From JBAYNS01 sp041678625 (GTDB lineage: Bacteria; Patescibacteriota; Gracilibacteria; Peribacterales; Peribacteraceae), in NCBI GenBank assembly GCA_041678625.1, contig JBAYNS010000018.1:1-15106 (forward strand): a DNA stretch of 15,106 nucleotides, given 5' to 3'. Shown piece after piece: positions 1-6,751 of the stretch. The first letter of the stretch is position 1, and each line of letters starts with the position of its first letter. A model generated the notes under the pieces. It did not search any database and was not told where the DNA came from. It was given only the letters and a program-made list of their open reading frames with translations. The translations under genes and the position numbers were made by a program.

Positions 1-231
1 AGGGCGGTAAAATATGGAGCGAAACGACCTACCGCTGCAGCATTCACAAGAGAAGGAGCGACTTATTTTAGCCTCATAAACAAGAAGCGACGACGAACCG
101 CGCATGGCGTGTTGTACGACCGTTGGTTTTTTCCGACTACCAAAATACCTGTTTACCCTGAGGAATCGAAGGGTAGTTTGTGTTCTTTTTGGGAGGGGAA
201 ACAGCACAAAAACAGAATATCAATAACCTAG
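1..231 (+). CDS. C-terminal fragment of an unknown protein (5' end outside window)
   Basis: The first plus-strand frame is open from base 1 to a TAG at 229-231, giving 76 residues with no stop. The peptide is basic, with a KKRRR run about residue 29, followed by a stretch rich in aromatic residues and proline. No motif is recognised. No start codon is visible, so it would be the tail of a gene entering from the left. It converges on the minus-strand unknown gene that ends at 239, only 7 bases away, a packing typical of real neighbours. A frame of this length can stay open by chance, so the call is tentative. The base composition is AT-richer than the conserved genes to the right. Confidence 0.4.
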   Translation, partial: RAVKYGAKRPTAAAFTREGATYFSLINKKRRRTAHGVLYDRWFFPTTKIPVYPEESKGSLCSFWEGKQHKNRISIT

Positions 232-238
232 TGATAAT

Positions 239-718
239 TTATGCCTCAAACTCTTTTTTAAGAATTTCTGTGAGCTTATCGTCAGCGTAAATCATTGCTC
301 CTTTTACCACTTCCAAGTTTTTAGCTTTGCGTATTGCGTTGCCAATTTCTTTCTGTAATGCACGCACTGCAAAATCTCTCACAGATTCTGGAAGTCCTTT
401 AAAAGGAAACTGATCAAGTGTAATTTCTTCACCAAGATTGCTAAGACGTGTTCGTGTACTTTGAATACTCTCAGCCAAATAAACATCAACTCCTTTGCGG
501 TCCTTTCCCTCGTCATCTTCCCTTGCACTCCTTTCGACTTCTTCAACCCAATGTTCAGCCCATTGTTCGACAGTATCAACTTGGTCAGTTCTTGTATTTT
601 CCTTACTGTATCGGGATATGTTCGAAGCAAGTCTCTGGACTCTGATTTTCAGATCTGTTTTTTGAAGTCCATAATTATTTTCAAGCCACTTATCGAGTGT
701 TGGTATATTTTCAGGCAT
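239..718 (-). CDS. Hypothetical soluble protein, 159 aa
   Basis: ATG at 718, TAA at 239. I do not recognise the family. The sequence is strongly charged and looks mostly helical: an acidic, Trp-containing stretch (EQWAEHWVEEVERSARED, about residues 51-68), then a lysine/glutamate-rich C-terminal half ending KKEFEA. It has no hydrophobic segment long enough to span a membrane, no signal peptide and no cysteine motif, so a cytoplasmic protein is likely. No Shine-Dalgarno sequence precedes the ATG; an AT-rich TATAAT lies at 745-740. The gene is visibly AT-richer than the ribosomal and gyrase genes in the window, which could mean an accessory or acquired gene. Function unknown. Confidence 0.7.
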   Translation of the reverse strand: MPENIPTLDKWLENNYGLQKTDLKIRVQRLASNISRYSKENTRTDQVDTVEQWAEHWVEEVERSAREDDEGKDRKGVDVYLAESIQSTRTRLSNLGEEITLDQFPFKGLPESVRDFAVRALQKEIGNAIRKAKNLEVVKGAMIYADDKLTEILKKEFEA

Positions 719-739
719 GATGTTTGTTGTGGAATAATT

Positions 740-745
740 ATTATA
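740..745 (-). promoter_or_regulatory. Candidate -10 box for the 159-aa gene
   Basis: TATAAT reads on the minus strand from 745 to 740, inside a very AT-rich stretch. No convincing -35 box is seen at 16-18 bases. A start site about seven bases downstream would give a leader of roughly 15 bases before the ATG at 718. Confidence 0.35.
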
Positions 746-788
746 TATAATATCAAATTAAGGCGATTTCGGCAATGCTCGATTTTAC

Positions 789-898
789 CCGCCTTCGCCC
801 TCCCGCGTTCGCGGGACGGGACTACGGACGGGTTACGCGTGCGGGCGCCGTCAGGCGTAACGCAGAGATGCCCCGACCGTAAGGTCGGGGAGCTTCAC
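789..898. repeat. Family A structured repeat, copy 1
   Basis: Bases 789-831 match 5777-5819 at 42 of 43 positions, and the element ends at 898 with the same GGAGCTTCA that closes the other two copies. It contains three inverted repeats: CCCGCG-TT-CGCGGG (802-815), GTTACGC/GCGTAAC (832-838 with 855-861), and CCCCGACC-GTAA-GGTCGGGG (871-890). It lies downstream of the VirD4-like gene (minus strand, ending at 1007) and upstream of the 159-aa gene. The middle differs from copies 2 and 3, so the family looks modular, with conserved ends and variable hairpins between. It encodes no protein I would defend. Confidence 0.85.
871..890. other. Perfect 8-bp stem-loop inside repeat copy 1
   Basis: CCCCGACC and GGTCGGGG pair perfectly around GTAA. 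Read on the plus strand the loop is GUAA, a GNRA-type tetraloop. No T-run follows on either strand, so a canonical intrinsic terminator is not supported. Confidence 0.75.
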
Positions 899-1006
899 AA
901 CATACAAAACATATACAGCCAACATGGAGGGGATGCAAAGAACGTAAGCGAGATGGTGCCGACGGAGGGGGAAAAAACCAATGTTGCCTAACACTCCTTT
1001 TGAGCT

Positions 1007-3496
1007 TTACCCAATACGCCTCATGATTTCCCGGTCGACAAAATCTTTCTGGCGTCCGTATGTGAGGCGAGAAAGCTGCTTAAAGGCTTCGGCAGCCTGC
1101 GGATCTTTTGGATAGGTGGTCTCCAGCCACGGGCGCGGCACATCAATGGAGAACGGCCGCGAAGGCTTGCCATCCACGCAGAGTTTCATAGCGCCTTTGA
1201 AGGCATCCATGTTCACCAAATCCTGCTCGGAGAATACCGGCGCCATTTCCTTGGCGCAGACCTCGGCATCCTGCGGACCGATTTTGTAGAACATCATGGT
1301 GCCGACGTTACCGAACACCGCTCCTTTCAGACTCACATTGCCGGAGAGTTTATTCTCCTTTTCCAGTTGACCTAGATACTGGTGAGCCAATATCAGACCA
1401 AGGCGGTATTTTCGTGCCTCGGAGAGAATGGATTCGATCGAGTCCGTCACAAAGTTCTGGAATTCATCGATGTAGAGGAAGAAGTCTTTACGTTCATCGT
1501 TACTCTGCTGCTGTCGACGCATAGCGGCGACCTGGATTTTGTTGACGAAGATCATACCCAGAAGCTGTGAATTGATGTCTCCCACCAATCCTTTGCTCAG
1601 GTTTGCCAAAAGAATTTTGCCGGAATTCATCACGTCAGAAATATCAAAGGCACTCTTGGTCTGCCCCACAATATTACGGATCAGTGTGTTGGTGTAGAAC
1701 TGACCGAATTTGGCAGCAAAGTAGGGGATCATCTCCTGCCGTTCGCGTTGTCCGGTTTGCGCCATCTGCTTTTCCCAGAAGGCGCGGACGATCGGATTCT
1801 TCACCTTGGTGAGCTTGTAGCGCTGCCACTCATCATCAGTAAAGAGTTTCACCAGATCCGTGATTGCGCCGCCTTCTTCCTCATCTTCCATCAGCGTTAG
1901 ACATCCGTTGCGGAAGTAATCCTGGATGCGGGGACCAAAAATTTCGTTGCCGAACATCTTCACCATCATGTTCATGGCATCCAGTGCAATCAGGTCGCGC
2001 TCCTCCGGTGTTTTGCCTTCGAGCAAATTAAGACCCATCGGCCGTTCGGTATCAGCGGGATTAAAGTAAATCACATCATCTGCGCGCTCTCGTGGAATAT
2101 AGGGGAGCAGATCTTCAATAAGCGAACCGTGCGGGTCCACCACGCAGAGGCCGTTACCCTGATGAAAGTCCTGCCGGGCCATGAGCTGGATGATCGAGGA
2201 TTTTCCTGTACCAGTCTGTCCGATGATGTAGAAGTGCCGGAAGCGGTCTTCGTTCTTCAGGAAGATCTTTGTCTTCTCATTACGGTGTGTATTGTTGCCC
2301 AAATGCAGGCCTTCCTGTGGGACATCTTTGGGGGCGGGAGCAATCTTGAAGTTCTGCCATTTAATCATATCTACTTTGTTGTACTTGATATTTGGCAGGT
2401 GGAAAAAGCCCGTACATTCGCTGGTACCCAGGAGCATTTTTGGAGAGCGTATGTACTGCTTGATCGTGCGCCGGGGAGAGCGGCGGATGAACCGACCGAT
2501 TACCCTGCGCACTTCCGGAAAGCGCGGATAACGGAAACTGTTTCCGCGAACACTATTAAACTGCCCGAAAGCGCCAAGGAGTGTCTGAATAAGAGTGTCT
2601 GCACGTGCATGGGAATCGGAGGAAACAACCAAGCGGATCATGCAGGTGAAACCGGGTTGTCCGGCTTTCTCATCTACGGATTTGCTGTACTCCTCCTGCA
2701 TTTGCGAAACACGTTCGCCAGTGGGCTGGTCTTCTCCTTGCAGATTCATTGCTTGATCGCCTCCCATGAGTATGCCAAAGGCGCCGCTGAGCCAGGCAAT
2801 CGGATTCCACCATTTGGCACGCTTTTTGCGGGGATTGATGATACGCAATGCTTCATTCTGCAACTTCTTTTGCCATCCGGAGAGAACCGGACGCAGAACA
2901 AACTGAATTGCCGCACCTTCGGCAACTTTCAGTTTAGAGAGAGCATTGGTCAGGTTATTAAAGGGATCGCTTTTGAGCTGCTGGTATGTTTTAAAAACCG
3001 ATGTGTACGGTTTGGTAGGCAGCAGGATTTGCGCAGAAGCAACAGAGTTCTCTGTGAAGATATTGTAGTCCTCTACTTCATCAATGATGGTATCTGGGTA
3101 GAACGAGGTGATGTGCTTCTCCACGAGTGAAGCAATATTCCGTGGACATACCACAAAGAAAAGGATTTCGCCGCCCAGTGCTGCATACTCCACAGAGAAG
3201 AACGGCTGTCCGCGCCAGAGGCGCTCGATGCGGCTGGTATTGATGTTGTGAAGGGAATCAAAGAGGTGCTCCATAACACCAAGTACTTCACGGAAATCCC
3301 GACCGGTAGAGAACTGCTCCGATTCTCTTTCTTTATCCTCTTTGCTCTCCTTCTTAGGAATCAGGAGCTGCAAAAATACCAAATCGCGTTCCATATGCTG
3401 CTCATTGCGTAGCTGTAACAGCCATAGCAGAGCCATGGCGGCAAGCGCGCCACCGGCAAGTGTGCAGATAAGGAAGAGAACCTGCATGGCAGTCAT
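1007..3496 (-). CDS. Membrane-anchored VirD4/TraG/HerA-type DNA-transfer ATPase
   Basis: An 829-residue P-loop ATPase of the type IV secretion coupling-protein/HerA superfamily. Residues 5-28 form one hydrophobic helix, so the N-terminus is membrane-anchored. Residues of about 90-340 form an N-terminal region, with a second weakly hydrophobic patch near 229-246. The ATPase domain has Walker A GQTGTGKS (426-433), a VDPHG motif (453-457) and Walker B FFLYIDEF (672-679). LILAHQYLGQLE (701-712) fits the motif seen in TraG/TraD C-terminal domains. Such proteins pump DNA or hand substrates to a secretion channel using ATP. No relaxase, VirB4 or channel gene is in the window, so conjugation is not implied; a housekeeping or DNA-uptake role is equally possible. 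ATG at 3496 is chosen because the -10 box sits six bases away; ATG at 3487 is the alternative. Stop TAA. Confidence 0.9.
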   Translation of the reverse strand: MTAMQVLFLICTLAGGALAAMALLWLLQLRNEQHMERDLVFLQLLIPKKESKEDKERESEQFSTGRDFREVLGVMEHLFDSLHNINTSRIERLWRGQPFFSVEYAALGGEILFFVVCPRNIASLVEKHITSFYPDTIIDEVEDYNIFTENSVASAQILLPTKPYTSVFKTYQQLKSDPFNNLTNALSKLKVAEGAAIQFVLRPVLSGWQKKLQNEALRIINPRKKRAKWWNPIAWLSGAFGILMGGDQAMNLQGEDQPTGERVSQMQEEYSKSVDEKAGQPGFTCMIRLVVSSDSHARADTLIQTLLGAFGQFNSVRGNSFRYPRFPEVRRVIGRFIRRSPRRTIKQYIRSPKMLLGTSECTGFFHLPNIKYNKVDMIKWQNFKIAPAPKDVPQEGLHLGNNTHRNEKTKIFLKNEDRFRHFYIIGQTGTGKSSIIQLMARQDFHQGNGLCVVDPHGSLIEDLLPYIPRERADDVIYFNPADTERPMGLNLLEGKTPEERDLIALDAMNMMVKMFGNEIFGPRIQDYFRNGCLTLMEDEEEGGAITDLVKLFTDDEWQRYKLTKVKNPIVRAFWEKQMAQTGQRERQEMIPYFAAKFGQFYTNTLIRNIVGQTKSAFDISDVMNSGKILLANLSKGLVGDINSQLLGMIFVNKIQVAAMRRQQQSNDERKDFFLYIDEFQNFVTDSIESILSEARKYRLGLILAHQYLGQLEKENKLSGNVSLKGAVFGNVGTMMFYKIGPQDAEVCAKEMAPVFSEQDLVNMDAFKGAMKLCVDGKPSRPFSIDVPRPWLETTYPKDPQAAEAFKQLSRLTYGRQKDFVDREIMRRIG

Positions 3497-3502
3497 CCTA
3501 CC

Positions 3503-3511
3503 ATTGTACCA
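3503..3511 (-). promoter_or_regulatory. Extended -10 promoter of the VirD4-like gene
   Basis: On the minus strand TGG-TACAAT (3511 to 3503) is an extended -10 element. No good -35 is seen. Only six bases (GGTAGG) separate it from the ATG at 3496, so transcription should begin at or beside the start codon. Confidence 0.55.
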
Positions 3512-3588
3512 CGTTCAGCGCTGCACTGGTAGGGGTTTTATAGAGCGAAAATGGCTGTGGCTAGCCTAGGAATTCGGTTCCTGTCCGT

Positions 3589-3975
3589 TTACGACCGCCA
3601 GAAACTCTTGCCCTTGAGGAGCTTTTCGACCATGTCGAGTAGAGATTTTATGGTCATTTCGTTTTTGACGAAGTAGTCGTCTGCGCCAAGCTCTTCTGCC
3701 CGTTTGCGGTTTTGCTCGTTTCCAAAATTCGTGAGTACGATGATGGGGAAAGAGCGGGCAGAGCGGGGGAACTTCTCCATCACGGCAAAACCGTCGAGCA
3801 CCGGCATATTCAGGTCCAGAATGAGAATATCTGGTGCTTTCTTGGTGACGGCCTGAATAGCCTCTTCACCATTCACGACGGTGAGAATATCGTAGCCAGA
3901 AAGAGAAAATTTCTTGGCATAGACCTCGCGCAGGACGGGGTCATCTTCTGCAATAAGGATGTGGACTTTCTCCAT
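3589..3975 (-). CDS. Single-domain (CheY-like) response regulator
   Basis: A stand-alone receiver domain of 128 residues. The acidic pair (EDD, residues 10-12), the phospho-acceptor aspartate in LILDLNMP (D54), the switch threonine in VLTN (T82) and the conserved lysine in YFVK (K104) are all present, so it should be phosphorylatable. No DNA-binding or enzymatic output domain follows; the protein ends shortly after the last helix. It should act by binding a partner when phosphorylated. No histidine kinase is in the window. The ATG at 3975 is preferred; an in-frame GTG at 3984 lies inside the predicted -10 box. It sits 64 bases after tsf on the same strand and 92 bases before the VirD4-like gene. 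Confidence 0.93.
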   Translation of the reverse strand: MEKVHILIAEDDPVLREVYAKKFSLSGYDILTVVNGEEAIQAVTKKAPDILILDLNMPVLDGFAVMEKFPRSARSFPIIVLTNFGNEQNRKRAEELGADDYFVKNEMTIKSLLDMVEKLLKGKSFWRS

Positions 3976-3982
3976 AAAAGCC

Positions 3983-4011
3983 ACTCTATCGCAACAGTGC
4001 GCTGTTTACAA
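3983..4011 (-). promoter_or_regulatory. Promoter of the response regulator gene
   Basis: Minus-strand TTGTAA (4011-4006), a 17-base spacer, then TAGAGT (3988-3983). Seven bases follow before the ATG at 3975, so the transcript would start essentially at the ATG. Both boxes match consensus at 4 of 6 positions. Confidence 0.5.
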
Positions 4012-4024
4012 AACGAATCGCACT
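3996..4024. promoter_or_regulatory. Inverted repeat around the -35 box (possible operator)
   Basis: AGTGCG (3996-4001) and CGCACT (4019-4024) are perfect inverted half-sites 17 bases apart that bracket the -35 box of the response regulator promoter. A direct near-repeat of TTTTGTAAA, about 20 bases apart, overlaps the same spot. This layout could bind a dimeric regulator; no direct evidence exists. Confidence 0.35.
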
Positions 4025-4039
4025 TTACAAAAACCACAA

Positions 4040-4816
4040 TTAGGATACAGCCATCCGAATGTATTGCGATACCTGAGCATCGCCCAGGTACTGCTGCACC
4101 GTCATGGACGGGTCTTTGGCAAAGGGTTGAGTGACAAGAGCATTTTCCTCGCGGAACTTCTTTTCCTTCCCCATCATGATTTTATCCCAGATAGCTTCTG
4201 GCTTGGATTCCTTCTTCAGTTGCTCCCGCCAGATTTCTTTTTCCTTTTCCACAGCTTCCGGAGGAACTTCATCGGGAGTGCGATAGAGCGGAGCCATGGC
4301 AGCGGCGTGCATGGCCGCATCTTTTGCTTTTTCTTCGTCACCTCCTTCCAGTGCAATAATCACACCGATCTTACGGTTCCCGTGTACATAGCAACCGAGC
4401 ACTGCTCCTTCTACGGTGTGCGTTGTGCCGAGGGAAATATTTTCCCCCAGCTTCTGCACGGTTGCGGGCATCACTTCCTGCGCATGTGCCGTAAGAGCTT
4501 TGTCGCCTTTGGCGAGCAGCAGATCGGCGAGCCCCTGCCCGAATTCCTGAAATTCCTGATTGCGGGCAACAAAGTCTGTCTCGCAGTTCAGTTCGAGCAT
4601 GGATGCTTTGCCGTCGGTGCGTGCCAGAAAGATGGCACCCTCCTTCTGTTCCCGCGCGGATTTCTTCACGGCCTGCGCCGCGCCGCTCTTGCGCAGGAAT
4701 TCAATGGCTTTCTCTTCATCACCACCGGCTTGTGTAAGAGCTTCTTTGCATTGCAGAATAGAAACGCCGGTTCGCGCGCGCAGTGCAGCTACTTGAGAAG
4801 CAGAGATGTCAGCCAT
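4040..4816 (-). CDS. tsf: Translation elongation factor Ts
   Basis: EF-Ts, the nucleotide exchange factor that regenerates EF-Tu-GTP. The 258-residue product opens with the UBA-like N-terminal domain (about residues 1-45, with CKEAL at 23-27 matching the family pattern) and carries the diagnostic TDFVARN motif at 80-86, whose Asp and Phe contact EF-Tu. The core domain continues to the end; it is slightly shorter than the 283-residue E. coli protein. ATG at 4816 is chosen because translation from it begins with the usual MADISASQVAALR start. Upstream lies a pyrimidine-rich run with no Shine-Dalgarno. It follows rpsB by 34 bases on the same strand, the standard rpsB-tsf operon. Stop TAA. Confidence 0.97.
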   Translation of the reverse strand: MADISASQVAALRARTGVSILQCKEALTQAGGDEEKAIEFLRKSGAAQAVKKSAREQKEGAIFLARTDGKASMLELNCETDFVARNQEFQEFGQGLADLLLAKGDKALTAHAQEVMPATVQKLGENISLGTTHTVEGAVLGCYVHGNRKIGVIIALEGGDEEKAKDAAMHAAAMAPLYRTPDEVPPEAVEKEKEIWREQLKKESKPEAIWDKIMMGKEKKFREENALVTQPFAKDPSMTVQQYLGDAQVSQYIRMAVS

Positions 4817-4850
4817 GAGGAAAGGGGAGGAGAAGAACAAAAAAGTATGC

Positions 4851-5534
4851 TCACGCAGAAGCGGAGCCCGTGAGTTCTTTCTGAATAGTCGAGAGCAGAA
4901 GCGTCAGGGATTTTACCGCGTCGTCGTTGGTAGGTACGAACACGGTGAATTCATCGGGATTCGTATTACTATCGCAGAAGCCGTAAACGGGAATCTTCAG
5001 CGTGTTGGCTTCCAGCACGGCCACGTGATCCCGCACGCCATCAACCACAAAGAGTGCATCGGGGCGTTCGGTCATGCCGGCAACGCCAGAAAGCGCGGTT
5101 TCCAGTTTCATGAGTTTTTTGCGCAATTCCGTCTGCTCCTTCTTCTTATACTTCTCCACTTCACCGGTTTTAAAGGAGTGCTTTAGATCCAGGAAATATT
5201 TGATTCGTTTCTTAATAGTGAACCAGTTTGTCAAAAGTCCCGGGATCCACTTCTTGGTAACGGTAGGTTGATTGAGTGCTTCGCCCAGTGTCTCGATGAG
5301 TGGAATACTCTGCTGCTTGGTGGAAACAAAGAGAATGGTCTTCCCTTCGGTTTGCAATTTCTTCAGCGCACTGCAGAGAGTTTCCAGATGCTTGCGCGTC
5401 TCCACCAGATCGAACAGATGAAGGCCGCGGCGCACGCCAAAGAGATAGGAATTCATTTTGGGATTCCATTTGTTCTTACGGTGGCCGATGTGGCAGCAGG
5501 CATCCAGGAGTTCCTTTTCAGTAGGCATAGCCAT
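4851..5534 (-). CDS. rpsB: 30S ribosomal protein S2
   Basis: uS2, a small-subunit protein needed for late assembly and for recruiting S1 where present. The 227-residue product has the N-terminal HIGHRKNKWNPKM motif (residues 15-27), the ILFVSTKQQ strand (67-75), a WIPGLLTN version of the usual WxGGxLTN loop (96-103), a lysine/glutamate-rich coiled-coil insertion (about 108-145), PDALFVVD (158-165), and the IPVYGF...NPDEF...PTNDDA end (181-206). The reading frame stays open to about 5681, but the extra residues do not resemble S2 and have no ATG. ATG at 5534 is preferred; ATG at 5528 is possible. No Shine-Dalgarno is visible. First gene of the rpsB-tsf pair. Stop TGA. Confidence 0.96.
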   Translation of the reverse strand: MAMPTEKELLDACCHIGHRKNKWNPKMNSYLFGVRRGLHLFDLVETRKHLETLCSALKKLQTEGKTILFVSTKQQSIPLIETLGEALNQPTVTKKWIPGLLTNWFTIKKRIKYFLDLKHSFKTGEVEKYKKKEQTELRKKLMKLETALSGVAGMTERPDALFVVDGVRDHVAVLEANTLKIPVYGFCDSNTNPDEFTVFVPTNDDAVKSLTLLLSTIQKELTGSASA

Positions 5535-5601
5535 GGGAAGAGGGCGTAAAGGGTAAGGAAGAAAAGACAGAAACCGGGCGATCCCGATTGCGTATCCGGT
5601 G

Positions 5602-5621
5602 GGAAGATCCTTAAGGCTTCC
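5602..5621. other. Hairpin in the rpsB leader
   Basis: GGAAG and CTTCC flank a CCTTAAGG palindrome, giving a seven-pair stem with a two-base bulge and a TTAA loop, about 70 bases upstream of rpsB. rpsB leaders in other bacteria can carry S2-binding structures, but nothing here identifies this as one. Confidence 0.3.
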
Positions 5622-5681
5622 TTCTGACGTCTTTTCGTTCTGGTGCGGAGGATTCGCATGGTCATCTTTGGGACGACGCAA

Positions 5682-5716
5682 GCGCCAGGACCGCAGCGAT
5701 CAGTCAAAAGTGCACA
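5682..5716. repeat. Family B short repeat, copy 1
   Basis: The 19 bases 5685-5703 are identical to 6526-6544, and similarity continues with two T/C differences into CAAAAG and GCACAG/GCGCAG. It lies about 150 bases upstream of rpsB, at the predicted start of its transcript. Confidence 0.8.
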
Positions 5717-5719
5717 GCA

Positions 5720-5748
5720 ACTGTACCGATGGCAAATGCGTTGTGCAA
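5720..5748 (-). promoter_or_regulatory. Candidate rpsB-tsf promoter
   Basis: Minus-strand TTGCAC (5748-5743), a 17-base spacer, then TACAGT (5725-5720). The start site would fall near 5713, giving a leader of about 180 bases that begins in the family B repeat. Box matches are moderate, so this is a suggestion. Confidence 0.4.
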
Positions 5749-5776
5749 TGAGAATACGGAGATTCTTCATTTTCAT

Positions 5777-5905
5777 CCGCCTTCGCCCTCCCGCGTTCGC
5801 GGGACGGGGCTACGGACGGATTCCGCCCTACGAGGCGTGCAGCGTGGTGGAAGATACCGCCTGTGCCTGCCTGCTGGCAGGCAAGTAAGCTGGCGGAGCT
5901 TCATC
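5777..5905. repeat. Family A structured repeat, copy 2
   Basis: The left 43 bases match copy 1 with a single mismatch; the right end (AAGCTGGCGGAGCTTCA) matches copy 3. It contains CCCGCG-TT-CGCGGG (5790-5803) and GCCTGCC-TGCT-GGCAGGC (5865-5882). Unlike the other two copies it overlaps a gene: its right half supplies the 3' end of the STAS-domain coding sequence, including the TAG stop codon at 5828. Confidence 0.88.
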
Positions 5906-6418
5906 TTTTTGTTCTTGTACATCAAAGAGCTGGTCGAGTTTGGTGATGTGAAATACTTCGGCACTTGAAGGTTTCACGTTGATGAGGTGTACGACAGCCA
6001 CCTTTCCTTCTTCTCCTTGTTCTCTTCCGCATGTTCGGATTTTCTTATCGAGTCTGATGAGTTTGCCAATGGCAGAAGAGGAGTAGTGGTCGACCTGTGC
6101 AAAGTCGATGGTGATATCGGTGAAGCCGTATGTTTCAACGAGTGCAGAGAGCATATCGCCCAGAGCATCAACATTGCCCTCGTCACAAATTCTGTTTTCT
6201 TTAAAAGTGACGGTAGCAGTTCCATTCTTTGCACTGGTAACGGAAGCGTATTCACAGGATGGGAATCCAGAAAGCTCGAGAGTATCCAGCAGATCATCAT
6301 TTGTTACATCCCGTAGGCCAGAGATATCGGTCAATGATGGATCGTCCGGAGATTCACTGTGTGGAGGTAATGGTTCCTGGCCATCGGAGGAGGGTGGATT
6401 TTCGGATTCGGCGGACAT
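5828..6418 (-). CDS. STAS-domain protein (anti-sigma-antagonist-like)
   Basis: A 196-residue protein. Residues 1-50 form a Ser/Pro/Asp-rich, probably disordered N-terminus. Residues of about 55-168 fit a STAS domain: a central ITIDFAQVDHYSSSAIGKL (103-121) aligns with the SpoIIAA-type region carrying the phosphorylated serine, although the usual DSSG reads SSSA here (S113-S115). The domain closes with VFHITKLDQLFDV (155-167), a good match to the family end. STAS proteins usually bind anti-sigma kinases or act in stressosomes; no partner gene is in the window. The last 25 residues (172-196, starting DEAPPAYLPA) are encoded by repeat copy 2 and are not part of the fold. ATG at 6418 is chosen over an upstream frame extension that looks non-coding. 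No Shine-Dalgarno. Confidence 0.85.
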   Translation of the reverse strand: MSAESENPPSSDGQEPLPPHSESPDDPSLTDISGLRDVTNDDLLDTLELSGFPSCEYASVTSAKNGTATVTFKENRICDEGNVDALGDMLSALVETYGFTDITIDFAQVDHYSSSAIGKLIRLDKKIRTCGREQGEEGKVAVVHLINVKPSSAEVFHITKLDQLFDVQEQKDEAPPAYLPASRQAQAVSSTTLHAS

Positions 6419-6447
6419 GAGAAATGTGGGAAAAATACAGGAAGGGA

Positions 6448-6475
6448 ATGCTACCTGTCCCTTGCAGAAAATCAA
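6448..6475 (-). promoter_or_regulatory. Weak candidate promoter of the STAS gene
   Basis: Minus-strand TTGATT (6475-6470), a 16-base spacer, then TAGCAT (6453-6448). It would give a leader of about 22 bases before the ATG at 6418. Confidence 0.3.
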
Positions 6476-6522
6476 TCAGAACGTGTTTTTGGCTTCCTGA
6501 AGGTACAATGTATTTTTTATGA

Positions 6523-6557
6523 GCACCAGGACCGCAGCGATCAGCCAAAAGCGCAGA
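6523..6557. repeat. Family B short repeat, copy 2
   Basis: Shares a perfect 19-base core (6526-6544) with copy 1 near rpsB, plus similar flanks. It lies 105 bases upstream of the STAS gene. Both copies have the same orientation and both lie upstream of a minus-strand gene. Confidence 0.8.
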
Positions 6558-6598
6558 GGTCGAGAATGAAAAGGCGAAAGGAAACGCATGGAAAAGTT

Positions 6599-6645
6599 GG
6601 GGGGAACCTATTTGCATAGTGGATTGTTTAGATCCTGTTCCCCCC
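6599..6645. other. 47-base inverted repeat folding as a three-way junction
   Basis: GGGGGGAAC (6599-6607) pairs perfectly with GTTCCCCCC (6637-6645). The 29 bases between are almost fully used by two further hairpins: CTAT-TTGC-ATAG (6608-6619) and GGAT-TGTTTAG-ATCC (6621-6635), with one unpaired T after each. On the minus strand AACTTTTCC follows, so a weak terminator is conceivable. A mobile-element end or a small structured RNA are alternatives. Confidence 0.65.
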
Positions 6646-6727
6646 GCCTCAGGGTGGCAGCCTGATGTGCTTAGCGCACCAGCGTGTCTCCTCATTTTCG
6701 GTTCGGGACATGCGGCTAGCTACCTCT

Positions 6728-6751
6728 GCTGCACAGACTTTGCTGTGCAGC
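6728..6751. other. Perfect 9-bp hairpin
   Basis: GCTGCACAG (6728-6736) and CTGTGCAGC (6743-6751) flank a six-base loop. No T-run follows on either strand. It sits between the three-way-junction element and repeat copy 3. Confidence 0.7.

Noticed and set aside
871..890. Intrinsic terminator for the VirD4-like gene
   Set aside because: The stem is perfect but no T-run follows on the minus strand.
461..991. Plus-strand open frame of 176 residues
   Set aside because: It combines the antisense of the 159-aa gene with repeat copy 1, which is not coding.
2129..3130. Long open frame (333 residues) antisense to the VirD4-like gene
   Set aside because: The opposite strand encodes an intact ATPase with all motifs; the antisense product looks like nothing known.
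3959..4873. Long open frame (304 residues) antisense to tsf
   Set aside because: It spans tsf, part of the rpsB end and the response regulator promoter, and has shadow-like composition.
5535..5681. In-frame N-terminal extension of rpsB
   Set aside because: It opens only with TTG, contains no S2-like sequence, and the family start MAMPTEKELLDACCHIGH lies at 5534.
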